Positions 27,663 through 36,964 are shown, numbered from the stretch's first letter. The stretch is 64,000 nt of DNA from JAXMHQ01 sp046346665 (GCA_046346665.1 JAXMHQ010000015.1:48602-112601); one strand, 5' to 3'. Numbers and translations: made by a program. The notes: generated by a model not told the origin, from the letters alone.

Positions 27663-28574
27663 TCAGACCAATCCTTCCAGAATACTGGGCAGCCGCTCGA
27701 GGCAGCGATGCAGCGAGGCGCGCGCAATGGTTTCCTCGCCGGCGGCCTGGTCGGGAAATAACACGCGCCAACCGGAAGCCTGCATGCACTGTTCACGAGT
27801 CACTTCCACCCGGTTGCCGCTGTATCCAATGCCCGCATTGCGCATCAACAGGTCCGCAATCTGCACCGAAGCGATGATCTGGGCATTCGCATCCGCACAC
27901 TCCGGTCGATGATGAAACCGGGCCGAGCGGATCATCAGTTCGGGAAGCTTGTGCCGCTCCATGTAAAGCGCTCCCAGCTCTGCGTGGTCGACTCCCAGGA
28001 GTTCCGTCTCGATCTCCACCAGGTCGCGCGCGCCTGCGGCCGCACGCTGGTGGATTTCCGCAAAATGCTCGGGAAACGTCCAGGCCATCACGATTTTGCC
28101 CACGTCATGCACCAGGCCCGCGATGTAATCCGACTCGTCCGGCGGCGCCTGTACCGCGCTCACCACTTCCCGGGTCAAAATGGCCGTCCCGATGCAATGC
28201 TGCCAGAAATCGCGCCACGGAAAGGCGCACTGCTTCGACAACCGTTGAAAATCCTCGATGATCGGCGTCACCATCGTCAACTGCCGGATCTGACGCACCC
28301 CGAGGTAAAACACCGCCTCCTCAATGCTGTTCACCGGGTTCGACAGCCCGTAATAAACCGAGTTCACGAGCCGCAACAGCCGGGAAGTCAGGCTCGGATC
28401 GCGCCGGATAATTTCCGAGATCTGGAGCGAATAGCGTTGCTCGGCAAACACCAGGCCCTGCAAGGCCTTGTTGATGCTGCTCAACGAGGGCAGCGACGGG
28501 CAGGATTCCAACCGCGCATCGATTTCCTTGCGGTCCAGAGGTGCCACGCTGCACTGCGCGGACAATTGAGTCAT
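27663..28574 (-). CDS. HDOD-domain signalling protein
   Basis: 303 residues. HDOD domain across residues about 15-215: LPSLPSLSSINKAL, IIRRDPSLTSRLLRLVNS, NSIEEAVFYLGVRQIRQLT and GLVHDVGKIVM. The HD pair is present (VHDVGK), and HAELGALYMERHKLP follows, so a metal site may be retained, unlike many HDOD proteins. Often linked to chemotaxis, cyclic-di-GMP or development signalling. Divergent from the operon at 28762. No output domain recognised. Confidence 0.9.
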   Translation of the reverse strand: MTQLSAQCSVAPLDRKEIDARLESCPSLPSLSSINKALQGLVFAEQRYSLQISEIIRRDPSLTSRLLRLVNSVYYGLSNPVNSIEEAVFYLGVRQIRQLTMVTPIIEDFQRLSKQCAFPWRDFWQHCIGTAILTREVVSAVQAPPDESDYIAGLVHDVGKIVMAWTFPEHFAEIHQRAAAGARDLVEIETELLGVDHAELGALYMERHKLPELMIRSARFHHRPECADANAQIIASVQIADLLMRNAGIGYSGNRVEVTREQCMQASGWRVLFPDQAAGEETIARASLHRCLERLPSILEGLV

Positions 28575-28761
28575 AGATTCAGAGTTCTACTCCCGTCTCC
28601 ATCGGCTCAATGAGAAGCCGCTTAAGCTGCACAACCCGTTAATCCCCACATATTTTTTTCTTAAGCCCCGGCAAGTTTTGCCGATCACGAATCAGTCGAA
28701 TTATGGCCGGAGGGGCGGGTCAACAAACCCCTCCAAAGCCAATGCGGCGCAACTCAATAAA

Positions 28762-29391
28762 ATGGGAACACGCTTTTCAAGCAACTGCCTGCCCGGCGCA
28801 GCCAGTCTCGCGCTCCTTTTCGGCAGCGTCGCGCCCCAAACTCTTCACGGCGCCACCTACCTCGCCGCCGTCGGCCCAACCCCGCTCCGATTTCAATCGC
28901 TTCAAAACATCCCGCCGCTGAACCTGCCGGAATTGGCCATGGCGGATCCCGCCGCACCCGCCGTCACCGGCACATGGACCAATATCACTGGCGCGCCGGA
29001 AGTGCTCACCGCGAAGTCGCCGGACCCGGCACCCCAACAGTATAATTTCGGTTACATGCCGTTCGGCGTGCCCTGGATGCCGCCGGCGCCAGGCGGCCCC
29101 GGCTACGATTCGATGCCACCCCGTCCGCCGGAACCATCCCCGGTCATGCCGATGGGTTCCGAGAAACCGCCCGGCCCTGGGCCCGGTGCCGGCATCCTGG
29201 CGCGTGAGGCCAACCCGGCCCCCGAACCGCCCTCCGCCGCGCCGCTCATGGTCGTCACACCCCAAATGCTGGTCGACTATTTCCGCCCGTCCAAAACCAA
29301 CAGTCCCGCCAGCAACGGCAGCGTCGGATTCACCGCTCCAACCTCCGCGCTGCCCACCGGCCCGTCGAATCCCGGAAGCCGAACGCCATGA
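28762..29391 (+). CDS. Secreted Pro-rich protein of unknown function
   Basis: 209 residues from ATG 28762; upstream TTG frames are unlikely. Signal peptide ending near QTLHGA. The mature chain is rich in Pro, Gly and Met (PPAPGGPGYDSMPPRPPEP) with a C-terminal MVVTPQMLVDYFRPSK segment. Not recognised. It is the first gene of a translationally coupled operon (4-bp ATGA overlap with the TPR gene) ending in a sigma-54 regulator. Confidence 0.7.
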   Translation: MGTRFSSNCLPGAASLALLFGSVAPQTLHGATYLAAVGPTPLRFQSLQNIPPLNLPELAMADPAAPAVTGTWTNITGAPEVLTAKSPDPAPQQYNFGYMPFGVPWMPPAPGGPGYDSMPPRPPEPSPVMPMGSEKPPGPGPGAGILAREANPAPEPPSAAPLMVVTPQMLVDYFRPSKTNSPASNGSVGFTAPTSALPTGPSNPGSRTP

Positions 29392-30842
29392 TTTCCCGGA
29401 TCCAACCCCTCGCGACCGCACGGTCGGCGTCCCTGGCCGGCCTGGCGATCGCGCTGCTGCTCTTCGCGCACGGCCTGTCCGCCGCGACGCTGCAGACCGC
29501 GACGCGCGCCGGCGCGGATCCCGCCGCCACACTCAGCGCCGCGGTCCCGGCGCGGGCGATCACTTCACTGGATGACATCACGAACGCGGCGGCGATCGAC
29601 CAGGCCGCGCTGGCATCTGAGAACAGCCGGCGCGTGGCTTCTTCGAATTCGATCCCTGAAAATCTGCTGAACCTGGTGGCCGAAACCAATGGTCTCCCGG
29701 CCAAAGCGATGTCCGAACAGGAATTGCTCGCGCACACCGTTCATCGACTTGAGATCGCCCGTTACCTTCGCAACACCCGCCAGCCGCACGACGCCGAGCC
29801 GATCCTGGTGGACCTGTTGGGCGACAAGTCGCCGGAATTCGTCAAGCAATCGGCGTTGCTGGAACTGGCGGCCGTGGCCGAGGACGAAGGCGAACTGACG
29901 CGCGCCAACCACATTTACTCCCAATTCGTCAGTAAATGGCCGAACGACCTCCGCATCCCCGAGATCCTCCTGCGCCAGGGCATGCTCTTCCGCAAACAAG
30001 GCCTCTACAACGTCGCATTCACCAAGTTCTACGGCGTCATGACCAGCGCGCTGGTCCTGAAAAACGAGCAGATGGATTACTACGTCCGGCTGGTGCTCCA
30101 GGCCCAGACCGAGATCGCCGAAACACAGTATCAACTCGGTCGCTACACCGAGGCGGCGGATTTCTTCTCGCGCCTGCTGAAACAAAACAGCCCGCACATC
30201 AACCAGCCGCTCGTGCTTTACAAGCTCGCCGCCTGCCACGCCGCGATCAACCAGCCCGAGTCCGCCGTGTCCGATTGCATGGATTACCTGGTCCGATTTC
30301 CCAACGGACCCGAGCAGGCGGAAATCCGCTTTAACCTGGCGCAAAGCTTGAATAAGCTGAACCGCAACAACGAATCGCTCCAACAAGTGCTGCTCTTGCT
30401 CCAGGAACAACGCGCGCGGACAGCCGGGAACCCGGAAGCCTGGGCGTATTGGCAACAGCGCACCGGCAACCTCATCGCCAACCAGCTCTACCGCGAAGGC
30501 GATTTCTTCAAAGCGATCGAAATCTACCAGCGCCTCGCCGAGCTGGATCCTTCGCCCGCGTGGCAGCTCCCCGTCCGTTACCAGATGGCCATGTGCTATG
30601 AACGCCTTTACCAGCCGCAAAAAGCCGCCGAGATCTACCAGTCCATCGCCGACCAGGAGAAAAAACTCGGACCCGACGCGCCGCTCGGCCTGAAGACCAT
30701 GTTCGACATGGCCCGCTGGCGCATTCATTTCATCCAATGGCAGGGCCACGCCGAATCCGCCTTGCGCCAGTCGCTCGGGGGGCCGTCCACCAACAGCCCC
30801 ACCGCCGGCCTGCCTGCCTCCCCGCCCGTCGCCGTCCAATGA
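29388..30842 (+). CDS. Exported TPR-repeat protein
   Basis: 484 residues, signal peptide ending near GLSAAT. From residue about 115 the chain consists of tetratricopeptide-like helical pairs (HDAEPILVDLLGDKSPE, GRYTEAADFFSRLLKQ, GDFFKAIEIYQRLAE, QPQKAAEIYQSIADQ), resembling YbgF/BamD-type periplasmic scaffolds. Coupled by 4-bp overlaps to genes on both sides. Probably works in the periplasm with the preceding Pro-rich protein; partner unknown. Confidence 0.85.
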   Translation: MISRIQPLATARSASLAGLAIALLLFAHGLSAATLQTATRAGADPAATLSAAVPARAITSLDDITNAAAIDQAALASENSRRVASSNSIPENLLNLVAETNGLPAKAMSEQELLAHTVHRLEIARYLRNTRQPHDAEPILVDLLGDKSPEFVKQSALLELAAVAEDEGELTRANHIYSQFVSKWPNDLRIPEILLRQGMLFRKQGLYNVAFTKFYGVMTSALVLKNEQMDYYVRLVLQAQTEIAETQYQLGRYTEAADFFSRLLKQNSPHINQPLVLYKLAACHAAINQPESAVSDCMDYLVRFPNGPEQAEIRFNLAQSLNKLNRNNESLQQVLLLLQEQRARTAGNPEAWAYWQQRTGNLIANQLYREGDFFKAIEIYQRLAELDPSPAWQLPVRYQMAMCYERLYQPQKAAEIYQSIADQEKKLGPDAPLGLKTMFDMARWRIHFIQWQGHAESALRQSLGGPSTNSPTAGLPASPPVAVQ

Positions 30843-31267
30843 ACCCCGGACCGATGTTCCCCGCCGAACTGGCGGTTCATCTGCGTCAATACCTCGTTCT
30901 CTGCGAGGAGGCGCTGGCCCTCACCGCGCGCGAAAACAAGGCGCTCAGCGCCGCCGAGGATTATCAACCCTTCGAATTCTACCAGGGTAGAAAAGCCTTG
31001 CTTTTGAAGCTGGACGAAGCCCTTAATTTGTTGCGCACGTGGCGGCAAGCCTGGCATCGGCTTGATCCGGCGGAACGCGCGCAACATGCTGAAGTGAAAT
31101 TGCTGCTGCAGGCTGTCCAGGATTCCCTGGTCAAAATCCTCGTGCTCGACCGCGAAAATCAGCAGGCCCTCCTGCGCCGCGGCATGGTCCCCGCCCGCCA
31201 ACTCCCCTCCTTCAGCGCCCAGCAGCCCCACTACGCCGCACGGCTCTACCGGCGCCACGCGTCCTGA
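30839..31267 (+). CDS. Small helical protein, FlgN-like (tentative)
   Basis: 142 residues from ATG 30839 (ATGA overlap with the TPR gene). All-helical with heptad-like segments (LRQYLVLCEEALALTARENKAL, RKALLLKLDEALNLLRTW, LLQAVQDSLVKILVLDRENQQALL), resembling FlgN-type export chaperones in length and layout. No other flagellar gene is in the window, so this may be an unrelated coiled-coil chaperone. Two bases separate it from the regulator gene. Confidence 0.6.
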   Translation: MNPGPMFPAELAVHLRQYLVLCEEALALTARENKALSAAEDYQPFEFYQGRKALLLKLDEALNLLRTWRQAWHRLDPAERAQHAEVKLLLQAVQDSLVKILVLDRENQQALLRRGMVPARQLPSFSAQQPHYAARLYRRHAS

Positions 31268-31269
31268 CT

Positions 31270-32685
31270 ATGTCTATCGAGAAAATCATCGTCCTCGAAG
31301 ATGACCTGATCGTCCGGAAAAATCTCGAACACCAGCTCCGCCAGCGCCGCTACGACGTCGCCTCCGTCTCCACCATCGCCGACGCCCAGGAATACCTCAA
31401 CAAGGACAATTTCGACCTCGTCTTCCTCGATGTCCGGCTCCCCGACGGCGACGGCACCGAACTCCTCAAGTCCATCCAGCTCCGCCCCCAGCGGCCCCTC
31501 GTCGTCATCAGCACCGGGTTCGGCTCCGTCGAATCCGCCGTCGAATGCATGCGCAACGGCGCGTTCGATTACCTCATCAAACCCTATTCCGCCGAACAGA
31601 TCGAGGTCGTCCTCCGCAAAGCCGAGGAGTTCACCCAGCTGCTCAAGGTCAACCGCTTTCTCAGCCAGGACAGCGAGGATTCCGGATACGAATTGCTCGG
31701 ACACAGCCCCGCGATGGAAAACCTGCGGCAACTGATCCGCAAAGTCGCGCGCACGCTGGCCACCGTCCTCATCCAGGGCGAAAGCGGCACCGGCAAGGAA
31801 CTGGTCGCCCGCGCCCTCTACCGCGAAAGCGCCCGCGCCAACGCCCCGTTCATCCGCGTCAATTGCGCCGCCATCCCCGAAAACCTCATCGAAAGCGAAT
31901 TCTTCGGTCACGAAAAAGGCGCGTTCACCGGCGCGCTCACGAAACGGGAAGGCCGATTCGAACTCGCGCACGGCGGCACGATTCTCCTGGATGAAATCAG
32001 CGAAATTTCCCCGAACGTCCAGGCCAAGCTGCTCCGCGTCCTCCAGGAACGCGAACTGGAACGCGTCGGCGGCAACCGCACGATCAAGGTCGATGTCCGT
32101 GTCATCGCCACCACGAACCGACACCTGGAACAGAGCGTCCAGAAAAAGGAGTTCCGCGAGGACCTGTTCTTCCGCCTGAACGTCGTGCCGATCCGCGTGC
32201 CTGCCCTGCGCGATCATCGCGAAGACGTCCCGCACCTGGCCGAAGATTTCATGCGCCGCTTCGCCCGCAAACACGGCATCCGCGCCAACGGCTTCACCGA
32301 CGACGCCCTCCGCCAGCTCAAGGAACATCACTGGCCCGGCAACGTCCGCGAACTCCAGAACGTCATCGAACGCGCTGTCATCCTCTCCGGCGACAACGGC
32401 CTCCTCGAATCCGAACACCTCGGCCTCGCCCTGTCCGCCGCCGAATCCGGCGCCGCCACCCCCGCGCCCGCCGTGTCCGCCGGCAGCGACGCCGAATTTC
32501 CCACGCTGGCCGACGTCGAGAAACGCCACATCCTCGCCGCGCTCGAGCGCTGCAAAGACAACCGCACCCACGCCGCCAAACTCCTCGATATCAGCATCCG
32601 CACCCTCCGCAACAAACTCCACGAATACCACGGCACCACCCCCAAGGGCGACGCGGAGGAGGAGACGGCGGAAAAGGAGAGTTGA
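31270..32685 (+). CDS. Sigma-54-dependent response regulator (NtrC family)
   Basis: 471 residues. Receiver domain (1-120) with phospho-acceptor in LVFLDVRLPDGDG; AAA+ domain (about 145-375) with Walker A GESGTGKE, the sigma-54-binding GAFTGA loop, Walker B GGTILLDEISE and LPGNVREL-type WPGNVRELQN; C-terminal Fis-type helix-turn-helix (about 420-460). Activates RpoN-dependent promoters when phosphorylated. It ends an operon of two exported proteins and a small helical protein, which it may regulate. The stop codon lies in a GTTGAAGG repeat word. Confidence 0.96.
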   Translation: MSIEKIIVLEDDLIVRKNLEHQLRQRRYDVASVSTIADAQEYLNKDNFDLVFLDVRLPDGDGTELLKSIQLRPQRPLVVISTGFGSVESAVECMRNGAFDYLIKPYSAEQIEVVLRKAEEFTQLLKVNRFLSQDSEDSGYELLGHSPAMENLRQLIRKVARTLATVLIQGESGTGKELVARALYRESARANAPFIRVNCAAIPENLIESEFFGHEKGAFTGALTKREGRFELAHGGTILLDEISEISPNVQAKLLRVLQERELERVGGNRTIKVDVRVIATTNRHLEQSVQKKEFREDLFFRLNVVPIRVPALRDHREDVPHLAEDFMRRFARKHGIRANGFTDDALRQLKEHHWPGNVRELQNVIERAVILSGDNGLLESEHLGLALSAAESGAATPAPAVSAGSDAEFPTLADVEKRHILAALERCKDNRTHAAKLLDISIRTLRNKLHEYHGTTPKGDAEEETAEKES

Positions 32686-32837
32686 AGGTTGCAGGTTGCA
32701 GGTTCCTGGCGGCCCGTAGCCGCAATCGTCAGATTGCGGATCCTCGAAAAAAATCAAGCCTAGAGGCGCAGAGAACGCCTTCGCCCCCGTCGCGTCCTTC
32801 GCGCGACCCCGACTTCTGAATTCTGACTCCTGAATTC
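32681..32837. repeat. Phrase repeats and a CCGCAATC palindrome in the convergent gap
   Basis: GTTGAAGGTTGCAGGTTGCA words (32681-32704) begin at the NtrC-type gene's stop codon. CCGCAATCGTCAGATTGCGG (32720-32739) follows, then a TTCTGAATTCTGACTCCTGA run (from 32814) ends 5 bp before the purF stop. No gene. Confidence 0.8.
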
Positions 32838-32841
32838 CGCG

Positions 32842-34302
32842 TTACAGCAGTTTGATCTGCGCGCGGTCTTTCGCCAGCGCTTCGCTCAGGCTTGCCACGC
32901 GGCCGTTGCGGCGTTCGATGATGTGCTTGTCCACCGCCGGATCATACGGCACGGGGTAGTTGCCGTCGTAACACGCCATGCAAAACGCGTTCGCCGGCAG
33001 CCCCGTCGCCTTCACCATGCCCCCCTGCGACAGGTAATGCAGCGAGTCGGCCTTCAAATACTTCCGGATCTCCTCCAGCGAATGATTCGCCGCCATCAGC
33101 TTGCTCCGATCCGGGAAATCAATCCCATACACACACGGGTTCATGTGCGGCGGACAGCTCACCAGCACGTGCACTTCCTTCGCGCCCGCCTGCTTCAAAT
33201 TGTTCACGCGCGTCTTGCACGTCGTCCCGCGCACGATCGAATCGTCCACCACGATCACCCGCTTGCCCTTCACCAGCTCGGTGATCAGGTTCAATTTCAC
33301 CCGCACGTCGAAGTCGCGGATCAGTTGCGACGGCTGCAGAAAGCTGCGGCCGACGTAGTGATTCCGGACGAACGCCATCTCGTACGGGATTCCGGACTCG
33401 AGCGAATAACCCAGCCCGGCGCAATTGCCGCTGTCGGGCACGGGCACCACGACGTCGGCATCGATGGGATGTTCCCGCGCGAGTTGACGGCCCATTTCGA
33501 CGCGGACCTTGTAGACGTTGCGGTCGGCGATGGTGCTGTCGGGCCGCGCGAAATAAACGTATTCGAAAATGCAGAACGCGCGACGCTGAGGTTCGGGGAA
33601 GGCCTGGATGCTGGTCAGGCCGTCCTTGTTGATGATGACGATTTCGCCCGGTTCGACGTCGCGGACGAACTTCGCGTGGATCAGGTCGAGCGCGCAGGTC
33701 TCGCTGGCCAAAATATACGCGTCGTCCACCTTGCCGATGCACAGCGGCCGGAATCCCTGCGGATCGCGCACGCCGATGAGCTCGGTCTCGGTCATGATCA
33801 CCAGCGAATAGGCGCCCTGGAGCTTGTGGACGGTATGGACGAGATGATTCTCGTGGCCGTTGTTGTTCGGCTGGGCCAGCAGGTAAAGGATCACCTCGCT
33901 GTCCACCGTCGTCTGGAACATGATGCCCTTGGCCTCGAGTTCGTCGCGGAGCTGGGCGGCGTTGGTGAGGTTGCCGTTGTGGGCGATGGCGATCTGGCCG
34001 CGCAGACAATTGCCGGTGAGCGGCTGCGCGTTGCGCAGGTGGGAGGAGCCGGTGGTGGAATACCGCGTGTGACCCACCGCCATGTTGCCCACGAGACCAT
34101 GGAGCATGTCCCCGTTAAACACCTGCGGCACCAGGCCCATGCCCTTGTGCTCGCGAAATTGCTTTCCGTCGCTGGTGACAATGCCGGCGCTCTCCTGGCC
34201 GCGATGCTGCAACGCGTAAAGGCCGTAGTACGTCAGCTCCGCCGCGTTCGGGTGACCGAAAACACCAAAGACACCGCAATAATGTTTGGGATAGCACTGC
34301 AT
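32842..34302 (-). CDS. purF: Amidophosphoribosyltransferase
   Basis: 486 residues. First step of purine synthesis, PRPP + glutamine to phosphoribosylamine. The N-terminal glutaminase nucleophile is Cys9 (CGVFGV) after an eight-residue propeptide, as in the Bacillus-type enzyme; ALQHRGQESAGI follows. The PRPP loop VIVVDDSIVRGTT is in the C-terminal half. Cys residues in SCPPHMNPCVYG and AFCMACYDG match the Fe-S type enzyme. Downstream of purL in the same direction. Confidence 0.97.
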   Translation of the reverse strand: MQCYPKHYCGVFGVFGHPNAAELTYYGLYALQHRGQESAGIVTSDGKQFREHKGMGLVPQVFNGDMLHGLVGNMAVGHTRYSTTGSSHLRNAQPLTGNCLRGQIAIAHNGNLTNAAQLRDELEAKGIMFQTTVDSEVILYLLAQPNNNGHENHLVHTVHKLQGAYSLVIMTETELIGVRDPQGFRPLCIGKVDDAYILASETCALDLIHAKFVRDVEPGEIVIINKDGLTSIQAFPEPQRRAFCIFEYVYFARPDSTIADRNVYKVRVEMGRQLAREHPIDADVVVPVPDSGNCAGLGYSLESGIPYEMAFVRNHYVGRSFLQPSQLIRDFDVRVKLNLITELVKGKRVIVVDDSIVRGTTCKTRVNNLKQAGAKEVHVLVSCPPHMNPCVYGIDFPDRSKLMAANHSLEEIRKYLKADSLHYLSQGGMVKATGLPANAFCMACYDGNYPVPYDPAVDKHIIERRNGRVASLSEALAKDRAQIKLL

Positions 34303-34382
34303 ACACCAGCCACTCGCTCAGCCGCGCCCAGCATGGCACCGGATCCCACCGGGATCAAGTGAAAGGCAAATGAGTCGATAAA

Positions 34383-34457
34383 GTAGGAGCCGACGTAAGG
34401 AGGCTCTGACAAAGACCGACACGCTCTCTTGCGAACCTCGTTACCTCGTCCTCATGC
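34383..34457. repeat. Palindromic element, sibling of the purL in-frame insert
   Basis: Left arm GTAGGAGCCGACGTAAGGAG then GCTC (34383-34406) differs at two positions from one arm of the purL element. The right part keeps CTCGTTACCTCG before GTCCTCATGC (to 34457). Located just downstream of purL in the 195-bp gap before purF. Confidence 0.8.
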
Positions 34458-34466
34458 GCCGGGGGC

Positions 34467-34486
34467 CCGCGATCTCACGATCGCGG
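34467..34486. repeat. CCGCGATC 20-bp palindrome
   Basis: CCGCGATCTCACGATCGCGG followed by CTAC, 11 bp from the purL stop codon. Same family as the copies at 20550, 20587, 32720, 41472 and 58956. Confidence 0.85.
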
Positions 34487-34497
34487 CTACGCGCGAA

Positions 34498-36930
34498 TCA
34501 AGCCATCGCCCGGGCGATCGCGTTCCACCACGCGTCGTGCAGCCCGCTCACCGGGCTCGACCACTCGCCTTGCGCCGTCTTGATCGCCAGCGCGTCGCCC
34601 CCGACCGTGCCGATGCGCGCGGCGGGAATGCCGAGAATCTTGGCCTGTGCGAGCACCTTGCCCGCGTTCAGCGCGGACGTGGTGATCACAATGCGGCCCT
34701 GCGTCTCGCCGAACAGCAGCGCGTCCAGGCGGACGGCGGCGGACGTGGAGGCGAACAGGCCCGAAAGATCCACGTTCGCCCCAATCAACCGCGGTGTTTC
34801 GCGGGCCAGCAATTGTGAAACGCAGGATTCCGCCAGCGCCACCGCCAGGCCGCCTTCACTGCAATCATGAGCGCTTTTCACGACGCCGGAATGGATCAGC
34901 GATCGCAACCCGAGGTGCAACGCCTTCTCCTTCTCCAAATCGCACCGCGGCGGAGTCCCGGTCTTCAACCGGTGTTCCACCTGCAAATACGCGCTTCCAC
35001 CCAGTCCCTGCAATGGATCGGCCATGTCCACCGCGTCGCCCAACAGCAGGATCGCGTCGCCCTCGTCCTTGAACCATTGCGTGGTGATGTGCTCGGCTTT
35101 CTCGATGATGCCCACCATCGCGACGGTCGGGGTGGGATCGATCGGGCCGTTCGGGTTCTGGTTGTAAAGCGAACAATTCCCGCCCGTGATCGGCGCGTTG
35201 AACGCCTTGCAGGCCTCCGCCAGCCCGCGCACGCTTTCCCGGAGCTGCCAGAAGAGCTCGGGCTTGTGCGGATTGCCGTAATTCAAATTGTCCGTCGCCC
35301 CCAGCGGCACCGCGCCGGAACACGCCAGGTTCCGCGCCGCCTCCGCCACCACCGTCTTGCCCCCTTCATACGGATCCAGGTAAACATAGCCGCCGTTCCC
35401 ATCGACAGAAATAGCAATGTATTTTTCGTCAAAACCGGTGGGGCGAGACTCCGTCGAGCCCTGACTCAATTCCGGCAGTGAATCCGCCTTGATCCTCAAC
35501 ACCGCCGCGTCACTGCCCGGGTTCACTGCGCTGCCGTTGCGGACCATGTGGTCGTACTGGCGGTATACCCAGTTTTTCGACGCAATCGTCGGCCACGCGA
35601 GAAGGTTTTTCAAAGCGGGCATCGGGTCGCGCAGATCCGAAATCCCATCCAGCCGGAACGCGCGCACGGCCTGCAGATACGCCGGCTCCTGCGCCTCGCG
35701 CTGGTAAACCGGGGATTCGTCGGCGATCTTCTTCGCCGGAATGTCCGCCACCACTTTGCCGTGATGCTTCACCACCATCCGGCCCGAGTCGGTCACGAAA
35801 CCGATCTCCGACCAGGGCAGATCCCACTTGTCAAAAATCCGCTTCACTTCCTCCTCGCGCCCCTTGTGCACGATGATCAGCATGCGTTCCTGGGATTCGG
35901 AAAGCATGATTTCGTAGCTCGACATGTTCGGGGCGCGCTGGGGGACCTTGTCGAGTTCGATCTCGATGCCGGTGCCGGCGCGCGCCGCGGTTTCGCAGGT
36001 GGAACAGGTCAAACCCGCCGCGCCCATGTCCTGGATCCCAGCCACCGCGCCGGTGGCCAGCAGTTCCAGGCAGGCTTCGCACACGAGCTTTTCCATGAAC
36101 GGATCGCCCACCTGCACCGCCCCGCGCTGTTGCTCGGCCGATTCCTCGGTAAGATCCTGCGACGCGAACGCCGCGCCCGCCAGGCCGTCGCGGCCGGTGG
36201 CCGGGCCGACGTAAAATACAGGGTTCCCGATGCCCTTGGCCGCGCCGCGCGCGATCTGCTCGTGGCGCAGCACGCCAAGGCAAAACGCGTTCACCAGCGG
36301 GTTGCCCTCGTAACTCTTGTCGAAATACACCTCGCCCGCGATCGTCGGAATTCCAAAGCAATTCCCGTAATGCGCGATGCCCGCCACCACGCCCGCAAAC
36401 AACCGGCGGTTGTTCTTCAAAGCTGCTTCCTCCTCCTGATTTGTAGGAGTCGAGGTAACGAGACTCTGATCGGTTTCGGATTTCGAAGTGAGACTCCTTA
36501 CGTCGTCTCCTACTTTGACGATGGGTCCGAACCGCAGCGAGTTCACCGAACAGATCGGCCGTGCGCCCATCGTGAAAATGTCGCGCACAATGCCGCCCAC
36601 ACCCGTCGCCGCGCCCTGGAACGGCTCCACGGCGCTCGGATGATTGTGCGACTCGATCTTGAAAGCGATGGCCAGGCCGTCCCCGATGTCGATGATCCCG
36701 GCGTTTTCCTCGCCGGCGCCGACGAGGATCTTGGGCGACTTTGTGGGAAACGTTTTCAGCAGCGGGCGGGTGTTCTTGTAGGAGCAGTGCTCGCTCCACA
36801 TCACGGAAAAAATGCCCAGCTCGGTGTAGCTCGGATCGCGGCCGCCCAGGATTTCCCGTGCATGCGCATATTCCTCCGGCGTCAGCCCGTGCTTCGCAAC
36901 CAATTCGGATGTAATGGCAGGTTCGGTCAT
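34498..36930 (-). CDS. purL: Phosphoribosylformylglycinamidine synthase subunit II, with in-frame repeat insertion
   Basis: 810 residues from ATG 36930, longer than Bacillus-type PurL (about 740). FGAM synthesis from FGAR, ATP and ammonia supplied by PurQ. Conserved segments: SYKNTRPLLKTFPT, ESHNHPSAVEPFQGAATGVGG, GIPTIAGEVYFD, GAAGLTCSTCETAARAG and HDCSEGGLAVALAE. Two extra stretches are seen: residues about 139-164, which translate a palindromic repeat copy (see 36443-36513), and about 483-500 (SQGSTESRPTG region). The frame is open throughout, so the enzyme is probably functional with surface-loop insertions. Works with PurS and PurQ just upstream. Confidence 0.96.
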   Translation of the reverse strand: MTEPAITSELVAKHGLTPEEYAHAREILGGRDPSYTELGIFSVMWSEHCSYKNTRPLLKTFPTKSPKILVGAGEENAGIIDIGDGLAIAFKIESHNHPSAVEPFQGAATGVGGIVRDIFTMGARPICSVNSLRFGPIVKVGDDVRSLTSKSETDQSLVTSTPTNQEEEAALKNNRRLFAGVVAGIAHYGNCFGIPTIAGEVYFDKSYEGNPLVNAFCLGVLRHEQIARGAAKGIGNPVFYVGPATGRDGLAGAAFASQDLTEESAEQQRGAVQVGDPFMEKLVCEACLELLATGAVAGIQDMGAAGLTCSTCETAARAGTGIEIELDKVPQRAPNMSSYEIMLSESQERMLIIVHKGREEEVKRIFDKWDLPWSEIGFVTDSGRMVVKHHGKVVADIPAKKIADESPVYQREAQEPAYLQAVRAFRLDGISDLRDPMPALKNLLAWPTIASKNWVYRQYDHMVRNGSAVNPGSDAAVLRIKADSLPELSQGSTESRPTGFDEKYIAISVDGNGGYVYLDPYEGGKTVVAEAARNLACSGAVPLGATDNLNYGNPHKPELFWQLRESVRGLAEACKAFNAPITGGNCSLYNQNPNGPIDPTPTVAMVGIIEKAEHITTQWFKDEGDAILLLGDAVDMADPLQGLGGSAYLQVEHRLKTGTPPRCDLEKEKALHLGLRSLIHSGVVKSAHDCSEGGLAVALAESCVSQLLARETPRLIGANVDLSGLFASTSAAVRLDALLFGETQGRIVITTSALNAGKVLAQAKILGIPAARIGTVGGDALAIKTAQGEWSSPVSGLHDAWWNAIARAMA
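36443..36513. repeat. Palindromic repeat inserted in frame inside purL
   Basis: Two 24-nt arms (36443-36466 and 36490-36513) are inverted copies differing at four positions, beginning GTAGGAG and ending CTCCTAC, around a 23-nt loop. Read in the purL direction it encodes VGDDVRSLTSKSETDQ plus about ten more residues, where Bacillus-type PurL has a short loop. Sibling copies at 34383-34457 and, partial, at 24188-24203. Confidence 0.85.
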
Positions 36931-36931
36931 T

Positions 36932-36958
36932 TCAAATCTCAAATCTCAAATCTCAAAT
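36932..36958. repeat. TCAAATC tandem words in the purL leader
   Basis: Four near-perfect 7-nt TCAAATC units fill the gap between purQ and the purL start codon, giving (in the gene direction) a GATTTGA-tandem leader with no Shine-Dalgarno-like sequence. Confidence 0.7.
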
Positions 36959-36964
36959 TCCGGC

